Shown piece after piece: positions 1 to 5,419 of a stretch of DNA of 5,419 nt. Source of the stretch: Bifidobacterium breve (GTDB lineage: Bacteria > Actinomycetota > Actinomycetes > UBA12327). The stretch spans positions 1-5,419 of the forward strand of contig CALQPL010000090.1 of assembly GCA_943332445.1 (NCBI GenBank), read 5' to 3'. The position numbers were made by a program, and so were the translations under genes. Under the pieces are notes generated by a model. That model was not told where the DNA came from and did not search any database. It saw only the letters and a program-made list of their open reading frames with translations. Positions within the stretch are counted from its first letter, which is position 1. Every line of letters begins with the position of its first letter.

Positions 1-824
1 ATGCCGTTGCTGCGGCGGCGGCGCGCGCTGGGTTGAAGTCCTGCGTGGTGATTCCGCACGACCTCGAAGCCGGTAAGACGGTGACCACTGCTGTCTATGG
101 CGGAACGTTGATCGAAATCGAAGGCAACTACGACGACGTCAACCGCGTGTGTTCTGAGGTGGCTAGCGACGACGAGTGGGGATTCGTCAATGTGAACTTG
201 CGCCCGTACTACGCAGAGGGTTCAAAGACCTTGGGCTATGAAGTGGCCGAGCAGTTGGGCTGGAGATTGCCGGCTCAAGTCGTCGTTCCGATCGCGTCGG
301 GCTCGCTGATGACCAAGATCGACAAAGCTTTCACCGAATTCATCAAGCTCGGTGTCGTCGAAGCATCGCCGTACAAGATCTTTGGCGCTCAAGCCACGGG
401 ATGTTCCCCAGTGGCCACCGCATGGAAGGCCGGCGTTGATGTGGTCAAGCCGCAAAAGCCGAACACGATCGCCAAGTCTTTGGCTATTGGTAATCCAGCT
501 GACGGCCCGTATGCCATTGATGTCGCTAACCGCACCGGCGGCGCCATTGAAGATGTCACGGATGACGAAGTGGTTGCGGGCATTCGCCTCTTGGCCGAAA
601 CCGAAGGCATCTTTGGTGAAACCGCTGGTGGCGTGACGATTGCGTCATTGCAGAAGTTGCTGGCCAAGGGCCTGATTGACCCCAACGCGGATACCGTGGT
701 GCTCAATACTGGCGATGGCTTGAAGACCCTGGATGCGGTTTCTGGGGTGGTTGGACCTACTGCAACAATTCCGGCATCGTTAGAGCAATTCCGAGCAGCA
801 GTGAAGGAAGCAGGTCTGTCATGA
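1..824 (+). CDS. thrC: Threonine synthase, C-terminal part (5' end outside window)
   Basis: This PLP enzyme converts O-phospho-L-homoserine to L-threonine and phosphate, the last step of threonine synthesis, in the cytoplasm. The reading frame is already open at the left edge (first full codon at 3) and gives 273 visible residues, so the start and the PLP-binding lysine lie upstream. An Ala-rich helix and AARAGLKSCVVIPHDLEAGK (visible residues 7-25) are typical of fold-type II PLP enzymes after their substrate-binding loop. PIASGSL (96-102) fits the glycine/serine phosphate-binding loop, and LNTGDGLKT (234-242) fits the conserved TGxGLK stretch near the cofactor ring. The insert GSKTLGYE (73-80) suits the longer actinobacterial ThrC form rather than the roughly 360-residue mycobacterial one. 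A TTG at 33 could be taken for a start, but the frame continues upstream with conserved sequence. The stop overlaps the next gene by ATGA, so the two are probably co-transcribed. Confidence 0.93.
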   Translation, partial: AVAAAAARAGLKSCVVIPHDLEAGKTVTTAVYGGTLIEIEGNYDDVNRVCSEVASDDEWGFVNVNLRPYYAEGSKTLGYEVAEQLGWRLPAQVVVPIASGSLMTKIDKAFTEFIKLGVVEASPYKIFGAQATGCSPVATAWKAGVDVVKPQKPNTIAKSLAIGNPADGPYAIDVANRTGGAIEDVTDDEVVAGIRLLAETEGIFGETAGGVTIASLQKLLAKGLIDPNADTVVLNTGDGLKTLDAVSGVVGPTATIPASLEQFRAAVKEAGLS

Positions 825-1105
825 GCGTCACGGTTCGTGTTCCCACGATTTTGCGCACCTACACCGACGGCTCTGCCGAGGTCAGCGTTGAGGTGGCCGA
901 TGGCGCCACCCTGGCCGACGTCCTGGCCGCTCTGGAAGCCGACCACACAGGCATCGCTGCTCGAGTGCTCGATGACAACGGCGCCCTGCGTCGCTTCGTC
1001 AACATCTACGTGGGCGACGAGGACGTGCGCTTCACCGATGGCTTGAATACGCCGGTCAAGGCCGGATCCACGGTCTCGGTTATCCCTGCTGTGGCGGGTG
1101 GCTAA
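821..1105 (+). CDS. cysO: CysO-like sulfur carrier protein (MoaD/ThiS family)
   Basis: This 94-residue beta-grasp protein should carry sulfur as a C-terminal thiocarboxylate. It ends in a bare Gly-Gly (VIPAVAGG, residues 87-94), the form used by ThiS, MoaD and CysO after adenylation by a MoeB/MoeZ-type enzyme. From memory of mycobacterial CysO, the N-terminal VPTILR (7-12), the central RFVNIYVGDEDVRF (58-71) and the PAVAGG tail match almost residue for residue, which favours CysO over a molybdopterin-synthase MoaD. Mycobacterial CysO-thiocarboxylate donates sulfur to O-phosphoserine on CysM, and Mec then frees cysteine. Neither cysM nor mec is visible here; the neighbour is thrC, overlapped by 4 nt. 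An AAGGAAG at 804-810, inside the end of thrC, lies 10 nt before the ATG and supports this start. The family is secure; the physiological partner enzyme is inferred and could differ from CysM. Confidence 0.88.
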   Translation: MSVTVRVPTILRTYTDGSAEVSVEVADGATLADVLAALEADHTGIAARVLDDNGALRRFVNIYVGDEDVRFTDGLNTPVKAGSTVSVIPAVAGG

Positions 1106-1127
1106 GCCAGTTCATAGGGGATTTCAC

Positions 1128-1149
1128 GGTCCCCAGGCGCTGGGGGACC
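1128..1149 (+). terminator. GC-rich hairpin after the thrC-cysO unit, possible U-less terminator
   Basis: The arm 1128-1136 pairs with 1140-1149 through nine base pairs, nearly all G-C, with one bulged G and a 3-nt GCG loop. It begins 22 nt after the cysO stop. No T-run follows, so it is not a classical intrinsic terminator. Actinobacteria often use such tractless hairpins, but it could also act as an mRNA 3' stabiliser or only slow polymerase before the CIRCE sites. Confidence 0.45.
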
Positions 1150-1153
1150 CGAG

Positions 1154-1180
1154 TTTGCACTCGAGCGTGGGGAGTGCCAA
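1154..1180 (+). promoter_or_regulatory. Upstream CIRCE-type HrcA operator (imperfect)
   Basis: TTTGCACTC (1154-1162) and GAGTGCCAA (1172-1180) form an inverted repeat around a 9-nt spacer. This is the spacing and core of the CIRCE consensus TTAGCACTC-N9-GAGTGCTAA. Eight of nine arm pairs are complementary; the deviations from consensus are A to T in the left arm and T to C in the right. It is probably a second, weaker HrcA site for groEL. TTGCAC at 1155-1160 could be a -35 element, but I see no convincing -10 at the right distance. Confidence 0.72.
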
Positions 1181-1188
1181 ACTTGGGG

Positions 1189-1213
1189 TAGCACTCGAAC
1201 CCTGTGAGTGCTA
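1189..1213 (+). promoter_or_regulatory. CIRCE operator for HrcA upstream of groEL
   Basis: TAGCACTC (1189-1196), a 9-nt spacer and GAGTGCTA (1206-1213) form a perfect 8-bp inverted repeat that equals the CIRCE core; only the outermost T/A pair of the consensus is lost. HrcA repressor binds CIRCE and releases it on heat shock, when GroEL is titrated by unfolded protein. The site ends 59 nt before the groEL start. An HrcA gene must be elsewhere, since none is in this window. Confidence 0.93.
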
Positions 1214-1254
1214 GCCGGCGCCGAGTTGGCCCCGGTCTCATCCGTTGAATTCTC

Positions 1255-1261
1255 GGAAGGA
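1255..1261 (+). promoter_or_regulatory. groEL ribosome binding site
   Basis: GGAAGGA is strongly purine-rich and complementary to the 16S 3' end. It lies 11 nt before the ATG at 1273 and supports that start over any later in-frame codon. Confidence 0.8.
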
Positions 1262-1272
1262 CCACCCGTCGT

Positions 1273-2898
1273 ATGTCCAAGATTATTGCCTTTGACGAAG
1301 AGGCCCGCCGCGGTCTTGAGCGTGGCATGAACCAGCTCGCTGACGCAGTCAAGGTCACCCTGGGCCCACGTGGTCGCAACGTTGTGTTGGAAAAGAAGTG
1401 GGGCGCCCCCACGATCACCAACGATGGTGTCTCCATCGCCAAGGAAATCGAACTCGAAGATCCCTTCGAGAAGATCGGTGCCGAACTGGTCAAGGAAGTT
1501 GCCAAGAAGACCGACGACGTTGCCGGTGACGGAACCACGACCGCGACCGTTTTGGCTCAGGCCTTGGTGCGCGAAGGTTTGCGTAACGTGGCTGCGGGTA
1601 CGAACCCGATGGCCCTCAAGCGTGGAATCGACAAGGCTGTTGCCGCTGTCAGCGCTGAGTTGTTGAACATGGCCAAGGACGTCGAGACCAAGGAAGAGAT
1701 TGCTTCCACTGCGAGCATCTCGGCTGCGGACCCCCAGATCGGCGAAATGATCGCTGAAGCCATGGACAAGGTCGGCAAGGAAGGCGTCATCACTGTTGAA
1801 GAGAGCAACACCTTTGGTCTTGAGCTCGAGCTCACCGAGGGAATGCGCTTTGACAAGGGTTACATCTCCCCTTACTTCGTCACCGACGCTGAGCGCATGG
1901 AAGCCGTGCTCGAAGATGCTTACATCTTGATCGCGAACCAAAAGATCAGCGCGGTGAAGGACATCTTGCCGATTTTGGAAAAGGTCATGCAGTCCGGCAA
2001 GCCGCTGGTCATCTTGGCTGAGGACGTGGAGGGCGAGGCTTTGGCCACCCTGGTCGTCAACAAGATCCGTGGCACCTTCCGCTCGGTCTCCGTTAAGGCT
2101 CCTGGCTTTGGCGACCGTCGCAAGGCCATGTTGCAAGACATCGCGATCCTGACCGGCGGTCAGGTCATTTCTGAAGAAGTCGGCCTCAAGCTCGACACCA
2201 CCGAGTTGGACCTGTTGGGTCACGCTCGCAAGGTCGTCGTGACCAAGGACGAGACCACCATCGTTGAAGGTTCGGGCGACGCCGAGCAAATCGCTGGTCG
2301 CGTGAACCAGATTCGTGCAGAGATTGAGAAGAGCGACAGCGACTACGACCGCGAGAAGCTGCAAGAGCGTTTGGCCAAGTTGGCTGGCGGTGTTGCAGTC
2401 ATCAAGGCAGGAGCCGCAACCGAGGTTGAGCTCAAGGAGCGCAAGCACCGCATTGAAGATGCAGTGCGCAACGCCAAGGCCGCTGTTGAAGAAGGCATCG
2501 TCGCCGGTGGTGGAGTTGCTCTCCTGCAGGCGTCCAAGATTGCTTTCGCCAGCTTGAACTTGACCGGTGAAGAAGCCACTGGTGCTCGCATCGTGGAGAT
2601 CGCTGTTGAAGCTCCGCTGAAGCAGATCGCCATCAACGCTGGCCTCGAAGGCGGCGTTGTTGTTGAGCGCGTGCGTAACTTGCCTGCAGGTCAGGGCTTG
2701 GACGCCTCAACCGGCGAGTACGTCGACATGATCAAGGCGGGCATCATTGACCCAGCCAAGGTCACTCGCTCTGCTCTGCTGAACGCGGCATCAATTGCTT
2801 CGTTGTTCCTCACCACCGAGTGTGTGGTTGCCGACAAGCCTGAAAAGGCCGGCGCTGCTGCACCTGGTGGCGACGAGATGGGTGGCATGGGCTTCTAG
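1273..2898 (+). CDS. groEL: 60 kDa chaperonin GroEL, stand-alone copy
   Basis: This cytoplasmic chaperonin folds proteins by ATP hydrolysis as a 14-mer with GroES. At 541 residues it is full length for the family. Equatorial ATP-site signatures are present: LGPRGRNVVLE (30-40), GDGTTT (85-90, catalytic-site Asp86), RIEDA (393-397, Asp396 equivalent to E. coli Asp398) and the family signature AAVEEGIVAGGG (403-414). The apical domain covers roughly residues 190-370 and includes KAPGFGDRRK (275-284). The tail GGDEMGGMGF is the short Gly-Met type that lines the cavity, not the His-rich tail of the groES-distal GroEL1 of mycobacteria. There is no groES on either side, so this is probably the separate groEL found in many actinobacteria, working with a GroES encoded elsewhere. 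Two CIRCE elements upstream predict HrcA control, and the transcript ends at the terminator at 2916-2954, so the gene is probably monocistronic. Identification is certain; its rank as copy 1 or 2 is not. Confidence 0.98.
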   Translation: MSKIIAFDEEARRGLERGMNQLADAVKVTLGPRGRNVVLEKKWGAPTITNDGVSIAKEIELEDPFEKIGAELVKEVAKKTDDVAGDGTTTATVLAQALVREGLRNVAAGTNPMALKRGIDKAVAAVSAELLNMAKDVETKEEIASTASISAADPQIGEMIAEAMDKVGKEGVITVEESNTFGLELELTEGMRFDKGYISPYFVTDAERMEAVLEDAYILIANQKISAVKDILPILEKVMQSGKPLVILAEDVEGEALATLVVNKIRGTFRSVSVKAPGFGDRRKAMLQDIAILTGGQVISEEVGLKLDTTELDLLGHARKVVVTKDETTIVEGSGDAEQIAGRVNQIRAEIEKSDSDYDREKLQERLAKLAGGVAVIKAGAATEVELKERKHRIEDAVRNAKAAVEEGIVAGGGVALLQASKIAFASLNLTGEEATGARIVEIAVEAPLKQIAINAGLEGGVVVERVRNLPAGQGLDASTGEYVDMIKAGIIDPAKVTRSALLNAASIASLFLTTECVVADKPEKAGAAAPGGDEMGGMGF

Positions 2899-2915
2899 TC
2901 CACTCCTAGTTTGTG

Positions 2916-2954
2916 GTTAAGGGATCAGCCCGCGTGGTTGGTCCCTTAACTTTT
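2916..2954 (+). terminator. Intrinsic terminator of groEL
   Basis: Arms 2916-2930 and 2936-2950 form a 15-bp stem, two pairs of which are G-U, around a 5-nt loop, followed directly by TTTT (2951-2954). It starts 17 nt after the groEL stop. There is no matching A-run on the left, so it works only for rightward transcription. Confidence 0.9.
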
Positions 2955-2981
2955 GCCCTGACATCGGCGAAACGAGACAAT
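2953..2981 (+). promoter_or_regulatory. Possible promoter of the DUF4031-like gene, leaderless type
   Basis: TTGCCC (2953-2958) and GACAAT (2976-2981) are 17 nt apart, and each matches 4 of 6 bases of the -35 and -10 consensus. The -10 ends 5 nt before the ATG at 2987, so transcription would begin at or next to the start codon. No clear Shine-Dalgarno sequence exists in front of that ATG, which fits a leaderless mRNA. The match is modest and could be chance. Confidence 0.4.
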
Positions 2982-2986
2982 CGAGC

Positions 2987-3250
2987 ATGACCATCCTGGT
3001 TGATCCACCGAAGTGGCCCGCCCACGGAATGTTGTGGGGTCACCTGGTCAGTGATGAGTCGTTAGATGAGTTGCATGCCTTTGCTCAAGGTCTGGGAATC
3101 CCCGAACGTGGTTTTGATCGCGATCACTATGACTTTCCTGAATCGAAATTGGATGATCTCGTCGCCGCTGGTGCCCAGTTGGTGTCATCGCACGAACTAA
3201 TGACGCGATTGATTGCCTCGGGGCTGCGCGCCCGCAAGACTCGTAGTTAG
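2987..3250 (+). CDS. DUF4031-like small protein
   Basis: This is an 87-residue soluble protein of unknown function that I place in the DUF4031 family by pattern. It begins with the hydrophobic strand MTILVDPPKWP (VD at 5-6) and has WGHL (17-20), DELHAFAQGLGI (27-38) and a conserved-looking FDRDHYDF (43-50), followed by GAQLVSSHEL (62-71). The HxxAxxLG-like helix and the HYD motif are features I associate with DUF4031; conserved Asp and His residues might bind a metal or nucleotide, but no activity is known to me. There is no signal peptide or membrane segment, and the tail is basic (RARKTRS). The ATG at 2987 follows the groEL terminator by 32 nt and lacks a good ribosome binding site. The next gene on the same strand begins 46 nt after the stop, so the two may share a transcript. 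Confidence 0.75.
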   Translation: MTILVDPPKWPAHGMLWGHLVSDESLDELHAFAQGLGIPERGFDRDHYDFPESKLDDLVAAGAQLVSSHELMTRLIASGLRARKTRS

Positions 3251-3286
3251 TCACCACGGTGAACATCACTGTTGGAATCAACCGCT

Positions 3287-3291
3287 AGGAG
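3287..3291 (+). promoter_or_regulatory. Ribosome binding site fixing the GTG start at 3297
   Basis: AGGAG lies 5 nt before GTG at 3297. This decides the start against the in-frame ATG at 3213, which would overlap the previous gene and add a 28-residue extension unlike a Rossmann N terminus. Confidence 0.75.
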
Positions 3292-3296
3292 CTGAA

Positions 3297-3896
3297 GTGG
3301 AATTCACCATCGTCGGTGCAGGCCAGGTTGGTCGTTCGCTGGAGTCTGCGTTAACGACGCTTGGTCATCAGGTGCGCTTGGCTCGTCGGGCGCCCGAGGC
3401 CGATAACGAGGTAGCTCTCGCGGGTAGTGCGCAAGGATGCGACGCGGTCATCCTTGCTACTCCGTTTGTGGCTACTGGCGAGATTGTTCCGCAGCTAGGA
3501 GTTGCCCAGGGACAGCTGGTGATTGATGCGACCAACCCCTTTGGCCGTGCATGGCCGGCTGGTTTTAGCACTGCGGACTTTTCCAGCGGTGGTGAATTTG
3601 TTCAGTCCCTGATTCCGCAAGCACACGTGGTCAAGTGCTTCAACGTCATCGGTTATGAACACATGGATCGCCCACAGTTTGCCGGGGTTGCACCCTTCAT
3701 GCCGGTGTGCGGCAACGATGCAGAAGCGAAGGGGAGAGTCCTCGCGTTGGCCGCCACTATGGGATTTGATGCCCATGACATCGGCGATCTCAGCAAGGCA
3801 GCTCTGGTGGAAAACATGGGATTGCTGTGGGGAGCACTTCGCGATGTTCAAGGCGCACGCAATTTCTCTTTTGGTTTGTTACGTGGTCAAAACTAG
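3297..3896 (+). CDS. NADP-binding Rossmann oxidoreductase, F420-dependent NADP reductase family
   Basis: This 199-residue cytoplasmic protein consists mainly of one Rossmann domain. The N terminus MEFTIVGAGQVG gives the beta strand and GxGxxG loop (G7, G9, G12) for the dinucleotide. RLARRAPE (27-34) after the second strand carries Arg residues that would favour the 2'-phosphate of NADP. VILATPF (51-57), VIDATNPFGR (75-84) and VVKCFNVIGYEHM (111-123) follow the order seen in the family of NADPH:F420 oxidoreductase (Fno) and its many uncharacterised relatives. The family also includes proteins that do not use F420, so the second substrate is unknown. The start is GTG at 3297, set by AGGAG at 3287-3291. 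The TAG stop overlaps the stop of the minus-strand membrane gene, leaving no room for a terminator. Partnership with the preceding DUF4031-like gene is only suggested by proximity. Confidence 0.82.
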   Translation: MEFTIVGAGQVGRSLESALTTLGHQVRLARRAPEADNEVALAGSAQGCDAVILATPFVATGEIVPQLGVAQGQLVIDATNPFGRAWPAGFSTADFSSGGEFVQSLIPQAHVVKCFNVIGYEHMDRPQFAGVAPFMPVCGNDAEAKGRVLALAATMGFDAHDIGDLSKAALVENMGLLWGALRDVQGARNFSFGLLRGQN

Positions 3897-4423
3897 ATCC
3901 CGATAAGAACCTTTATTTGGGTAACAACTGCCAAAACAAGCACGATGATTGAGGCAAAGACCAGTTTGCGACGTGTGGGCAGTCCATGGGCGGTGGCCCC
4001 AAGCCAGGCTACTGAAAAACACAGCGCGCTCAAGGCAAAGTCGGCTCCTCGAGCCGCAAGGGTCACGGTTGGATTGATTGCTGTACCCAAAAGTGCACCA
4101 GCTGTAGCAACAATTCCGGCTATGAGTAGCGGCAATGACCGATTGAACGTGCGGATGTAGGTCATTAACGCAATCGGAACAGGAGAGGCAATGCGCCGAG
4201 ACATGGCAACGGCAAACACATGTGCAATCGAAAGCCCTAGGGCAGTGGCCCAGATCGCCACCATGAGTCCAAGCGGGGTTTCCGCGTCACGTTCGATCCG
4301 AACCGCGATGATGACGGCAACCAAAGTGATCGAGCCGTAGAGGGTTAACTCGACATTGTGGGTTTGATTCGCCCACTTGAGAATCGGGTGCGACAACTTC
4401 TCATCGGCGGCGGTGGCTTTCAT
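3893..4423 (-). CDS. Five-helix membrane protein of unknown function
   Basis: A 176-residue integral membrane protein that I cannot assign a function. Hydrophobic segments lie near residues 26-42, 52-74, 96-114, 125-145 and 153-174. The first 25 residues are polar and probably cytoplasmic, and there is no cleavable signal peptide. ELTLYGSITLVAV (25-37) and the polar motif AHVFAVAMSRRI (67-78) after helix 2 resemble a recurrent actinobacterial hypothetical membrane protein; the His and Arg residues may be functional. It starts 6 nt after the helicase stop, in the same reading frame, with no recognisable Shine-Dalgarno sequence, so translation probably depends on reinitiation after the helicase. 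No catalytic motif, transporter signature or lipid-modification site is evident. The gene is real judging from frame, hydrophobic pattern and tight packing between neighbours. Confidence 0.75.
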   Translation of the reverse strand: MKATAADEKLSHPILKWANQTHNVELTLYGSITLVAVIIAVRIERDAETPLGLMVAIWATALGLSIAHVFAVAMSRRIASPVPIALMTYIRTFNRSLPLLIAGIVATAGALLGTAINPTVTLAARGADFALSALCFSVAWLGATAHGLPTRRKLVFASIIVLVLAVVTQIKVLIGI

Positions 4424-4429
4424 CAGTGG

Positions 4430-5419
4430 TCATTCAGCTTTCGGACTCAACACATCATCGGCGTCAATAATGCGGTAGGCGTATCCCTGTTCGGCAAGAA
4501 ATCTCTGGCGGTGTGCAGCGAATTCAGCATCAACGGTGTCGCGAGATACGACGGTGTAGAAGCGCGCCCCGCGACCATCAGACTTCGGACGCAGGATTCG
4601 TCCTAGCCGCTGGGCTTCTTCTTGGCGCGAGCCAAAGGAACCGGAAACCTGAATCGCCACATTGGCTTCGGGTAGGTCAATGGAGAAGTTCGCGACCTTT
4701 GACACGACTAGGCAGGGCACTTCACCGGTGCGGAAGGCTTCATACAGGCGCTCGCGCTCTTTGACGGGAGTCGAACCGTTAATGAGCGGGGCACCCAGCG
4801 ACTCGCTCAAGCTGTCGAGCTGGTCGAGGTATTGCCCAATCACCAAGATGTGGTCGTTGGCGTGCTCTTCGACCAAGGCTTGAACGATCTTTTCCTTCAT
4901 CTTGGTCGTCGCCGCAAGACGGTAACGCTCCTCGCGCTCGGCGGTTGCATAGACGATGCGCTCGTGTTCGGGCAAGGTCACGCGCACTTCCACGCAGTCA
5001 GCCGGTGCGATGTACCCCTGAGCTTCGATGTCCTTCCAGGGTGCGTCATAACGCTTGGGGCCGATGAGAGAAAAGACATCGCCTTCGCGACCGTCTTCAC
5101 GCACGAGCGTGGCGGTCAAACCCAGACGACGCTTGGACTGGATGTCGGCGGTGAAACGGAAGATGGGCGCGGGCAGCAAGTGGACCTCGTCGTACATGAT
5201 CAGGCCCCAGTCGTGCTCATCAAAGAGATCAAGGTGTGCGTACACACCCTTTTTGCGAGTGGTCAGGACTTGATAAGTGGCAATCGTGACCGGCTTGATT
5301 TCCTTCTTTGCACCGGAGTACTCACCGATTTCATCTTCGGTCAAGGTGGTGCGCTTGAGGAGTTCGCGTCGCCATTGGTGCACCGAAACGGTGTTGGTCA
5401 CCAGGATCATGGTGGTGGC
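4430..5419 (-). CDS. XPB-type DNA repair helicase, C-terminal 329 residues (5' end outside window)
   Basis: This superfamily 2 ATP-dependent DNA helicase is related to archaeal and eukaryotic XPB/ERCC3 and is common in actinobacteria, where a repair role is assumed. The frame is open at the right edge; the ATG at 5410 is internal, because ATT precedes the motif Ia-like MILVTNTVSVHQW (visible residues 4-16). Visible motifs in order are: DEVH box (77-80, motif II), LTATL (101-105, motif III), the XPB-specific RED triad (107-109), ILVIGQYLDQL (191-201, motif IV), VVSKVANFSIDLPEA (238-252, motif V) and QEEAQRLGRILR (266-277, motif VI with arginine fingers). The Walker A motif must lie beyond the window. 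The RED motif separates XPB from RecG- or UvrB-like helicases. The protein ends normally soon after motif VI. A membrane protein gene follows after 6 nt, so the two form an operon read leftwards. No XPD-like or nuclease partner such as Bax1 is visible on this side. Confidence 0.93.
   Translation of the reverse strand, partial: ATTMILVTNTVSVHQWRRELLKRTTLTEDEIGEYSGAKKEIKPVTIATYQVLTTRKKGVYAHLDLFDEHDWGLIMYDEVHLLPAPIFRFTADIQSKRRLGLTATLVREDGREGDVFSLIGPKRYDAPWKDIEAQGYIAPADCVEVRVTLPEHERIVYATAEREERYRLAATTKMKEKIVQALVEEHANDHILVIGQYLDQLDSLSESLGAPLINGSTPVKERERLYEAFRTGEVPCLVVSKVANFSIDLPEANVAIQVSGSFGSRQEEAQRLGRILRPKSDGRGARFYTVVSRDTVDAEFAAHRQRFLAEQGYAYRIIDADDVLSPKAE

Noticed and set aside
3..32. GCG/GCC-rich run at the left edge as a simple repeat
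   Set aside because: It encodes the conserved Ala-rich helix of threonine synthase and is not a true microsatellite.
389..946. 185-codon minus-strand frame opposite thrC and cysO
   Set aside because: It is the complement of two well-identified genes and its product has no recognisable motif.
1102..2448. 448-codon open frame on the minus strand opposite groEL
   Set aside because: It mirrors the codon bias of groEL, a well-known effect in GC-rich genes. Its start codon lies deep within groEL, its 3' end crosses the CIRCE region, and the Leu/Val/Asp/Gly-rich sequence shows no domain pattern.
3213..3296. N-terminal extension of the Rossmann protein from ATG 3213
   Set aside because: The extension overlaps the DUF4031-like gene, has no ribosome binding site, and pushes the Rossmann strand away from the N terminus. 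GTG 3297 has AGGAG 5 nt upstream.
3495..3851. 118-codon minus-strand frame inside the Rossmann gene
   Set aside because: It is a shadow of the better supported plus-strand gene, without motif, ribosome binding site or neighbour support.
4401..4433. Ten-codon mini-frame on the minus strand beginning with an ATGA overlap at the helicase stop
   Set aside because: It is out of frame with the membrane gene, has no product likeness and is easily explained by chance; the in-frame ATG at 4423 gives a coherent membrane protein.

Overview
The window is a stretch of chromosome from an actinomycete-type bacterium. The evidence is the GC-rich but not extreme base composition, a stand-alone groEL under CIRCE control, a CysO-type sulfur carrier, a DUF4031-type protein and an XPB-type DNA repair helicase, a combination typical of Actinomycetota. 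The order threonine synthase, sulfur carrier, groEL resembles the arrangement I recall from Streptomyces, where a cold-shock gene lies before groEL; no such gene is present here. I cannot name a genus, and I see no insertion sequence, phage, tRNA, rRNA or CRISPR signal.

Layout, left to right. (1) 1-1105, plus strand: the 3' part of a threonine synthase gene (thrC), then a 94-residue ubiquitin-fold sulfur carrier very like mycobacterial CysO. The two overlap by ATGA and are probably translationally coupled. (2) 1106-1272: a GC-rich hairpin, two CIRCE-type HrcA operators spaced 34 bp apart, and a ribosome binding site. (3) 1273-2898: groEL, complete, with no groES next to it, closed by a strong intrinsic terminator at 2916-2954. 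(4) 2987-3896, plus strand: a small DUF4031-like protein, possibly made from a leaderless mRNA, then a short NADP-binding Rossmann protein of the F420-dependent NADP reductase family. (5) 3893-5419, minus strand: the C-terminal 329 residues of an XPB-type helicase, followed 6 nt later by a five-helix membrane protein of unknown function. The plus and minus blocks meet tail to tail, and their two TAG stops share one CTAG.

The window is mostly ordinary housekeeping and stress DNA. groEL is the heat-stress unit under HrcA. thrC and the CysO-like gene link threonine synthesis with a protein-bound sulfur donor, and this is the most thought-provoking association here, because the known CysO partners (CysM and Mec) are not visible. 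The helicase pair belongs to DNA repair. I found no convincing evidence of an undescribed multi-gene system; the most useful leads are the thrC-cysO coupling, the double CIRCE array and the helicase-membrane protein junction.
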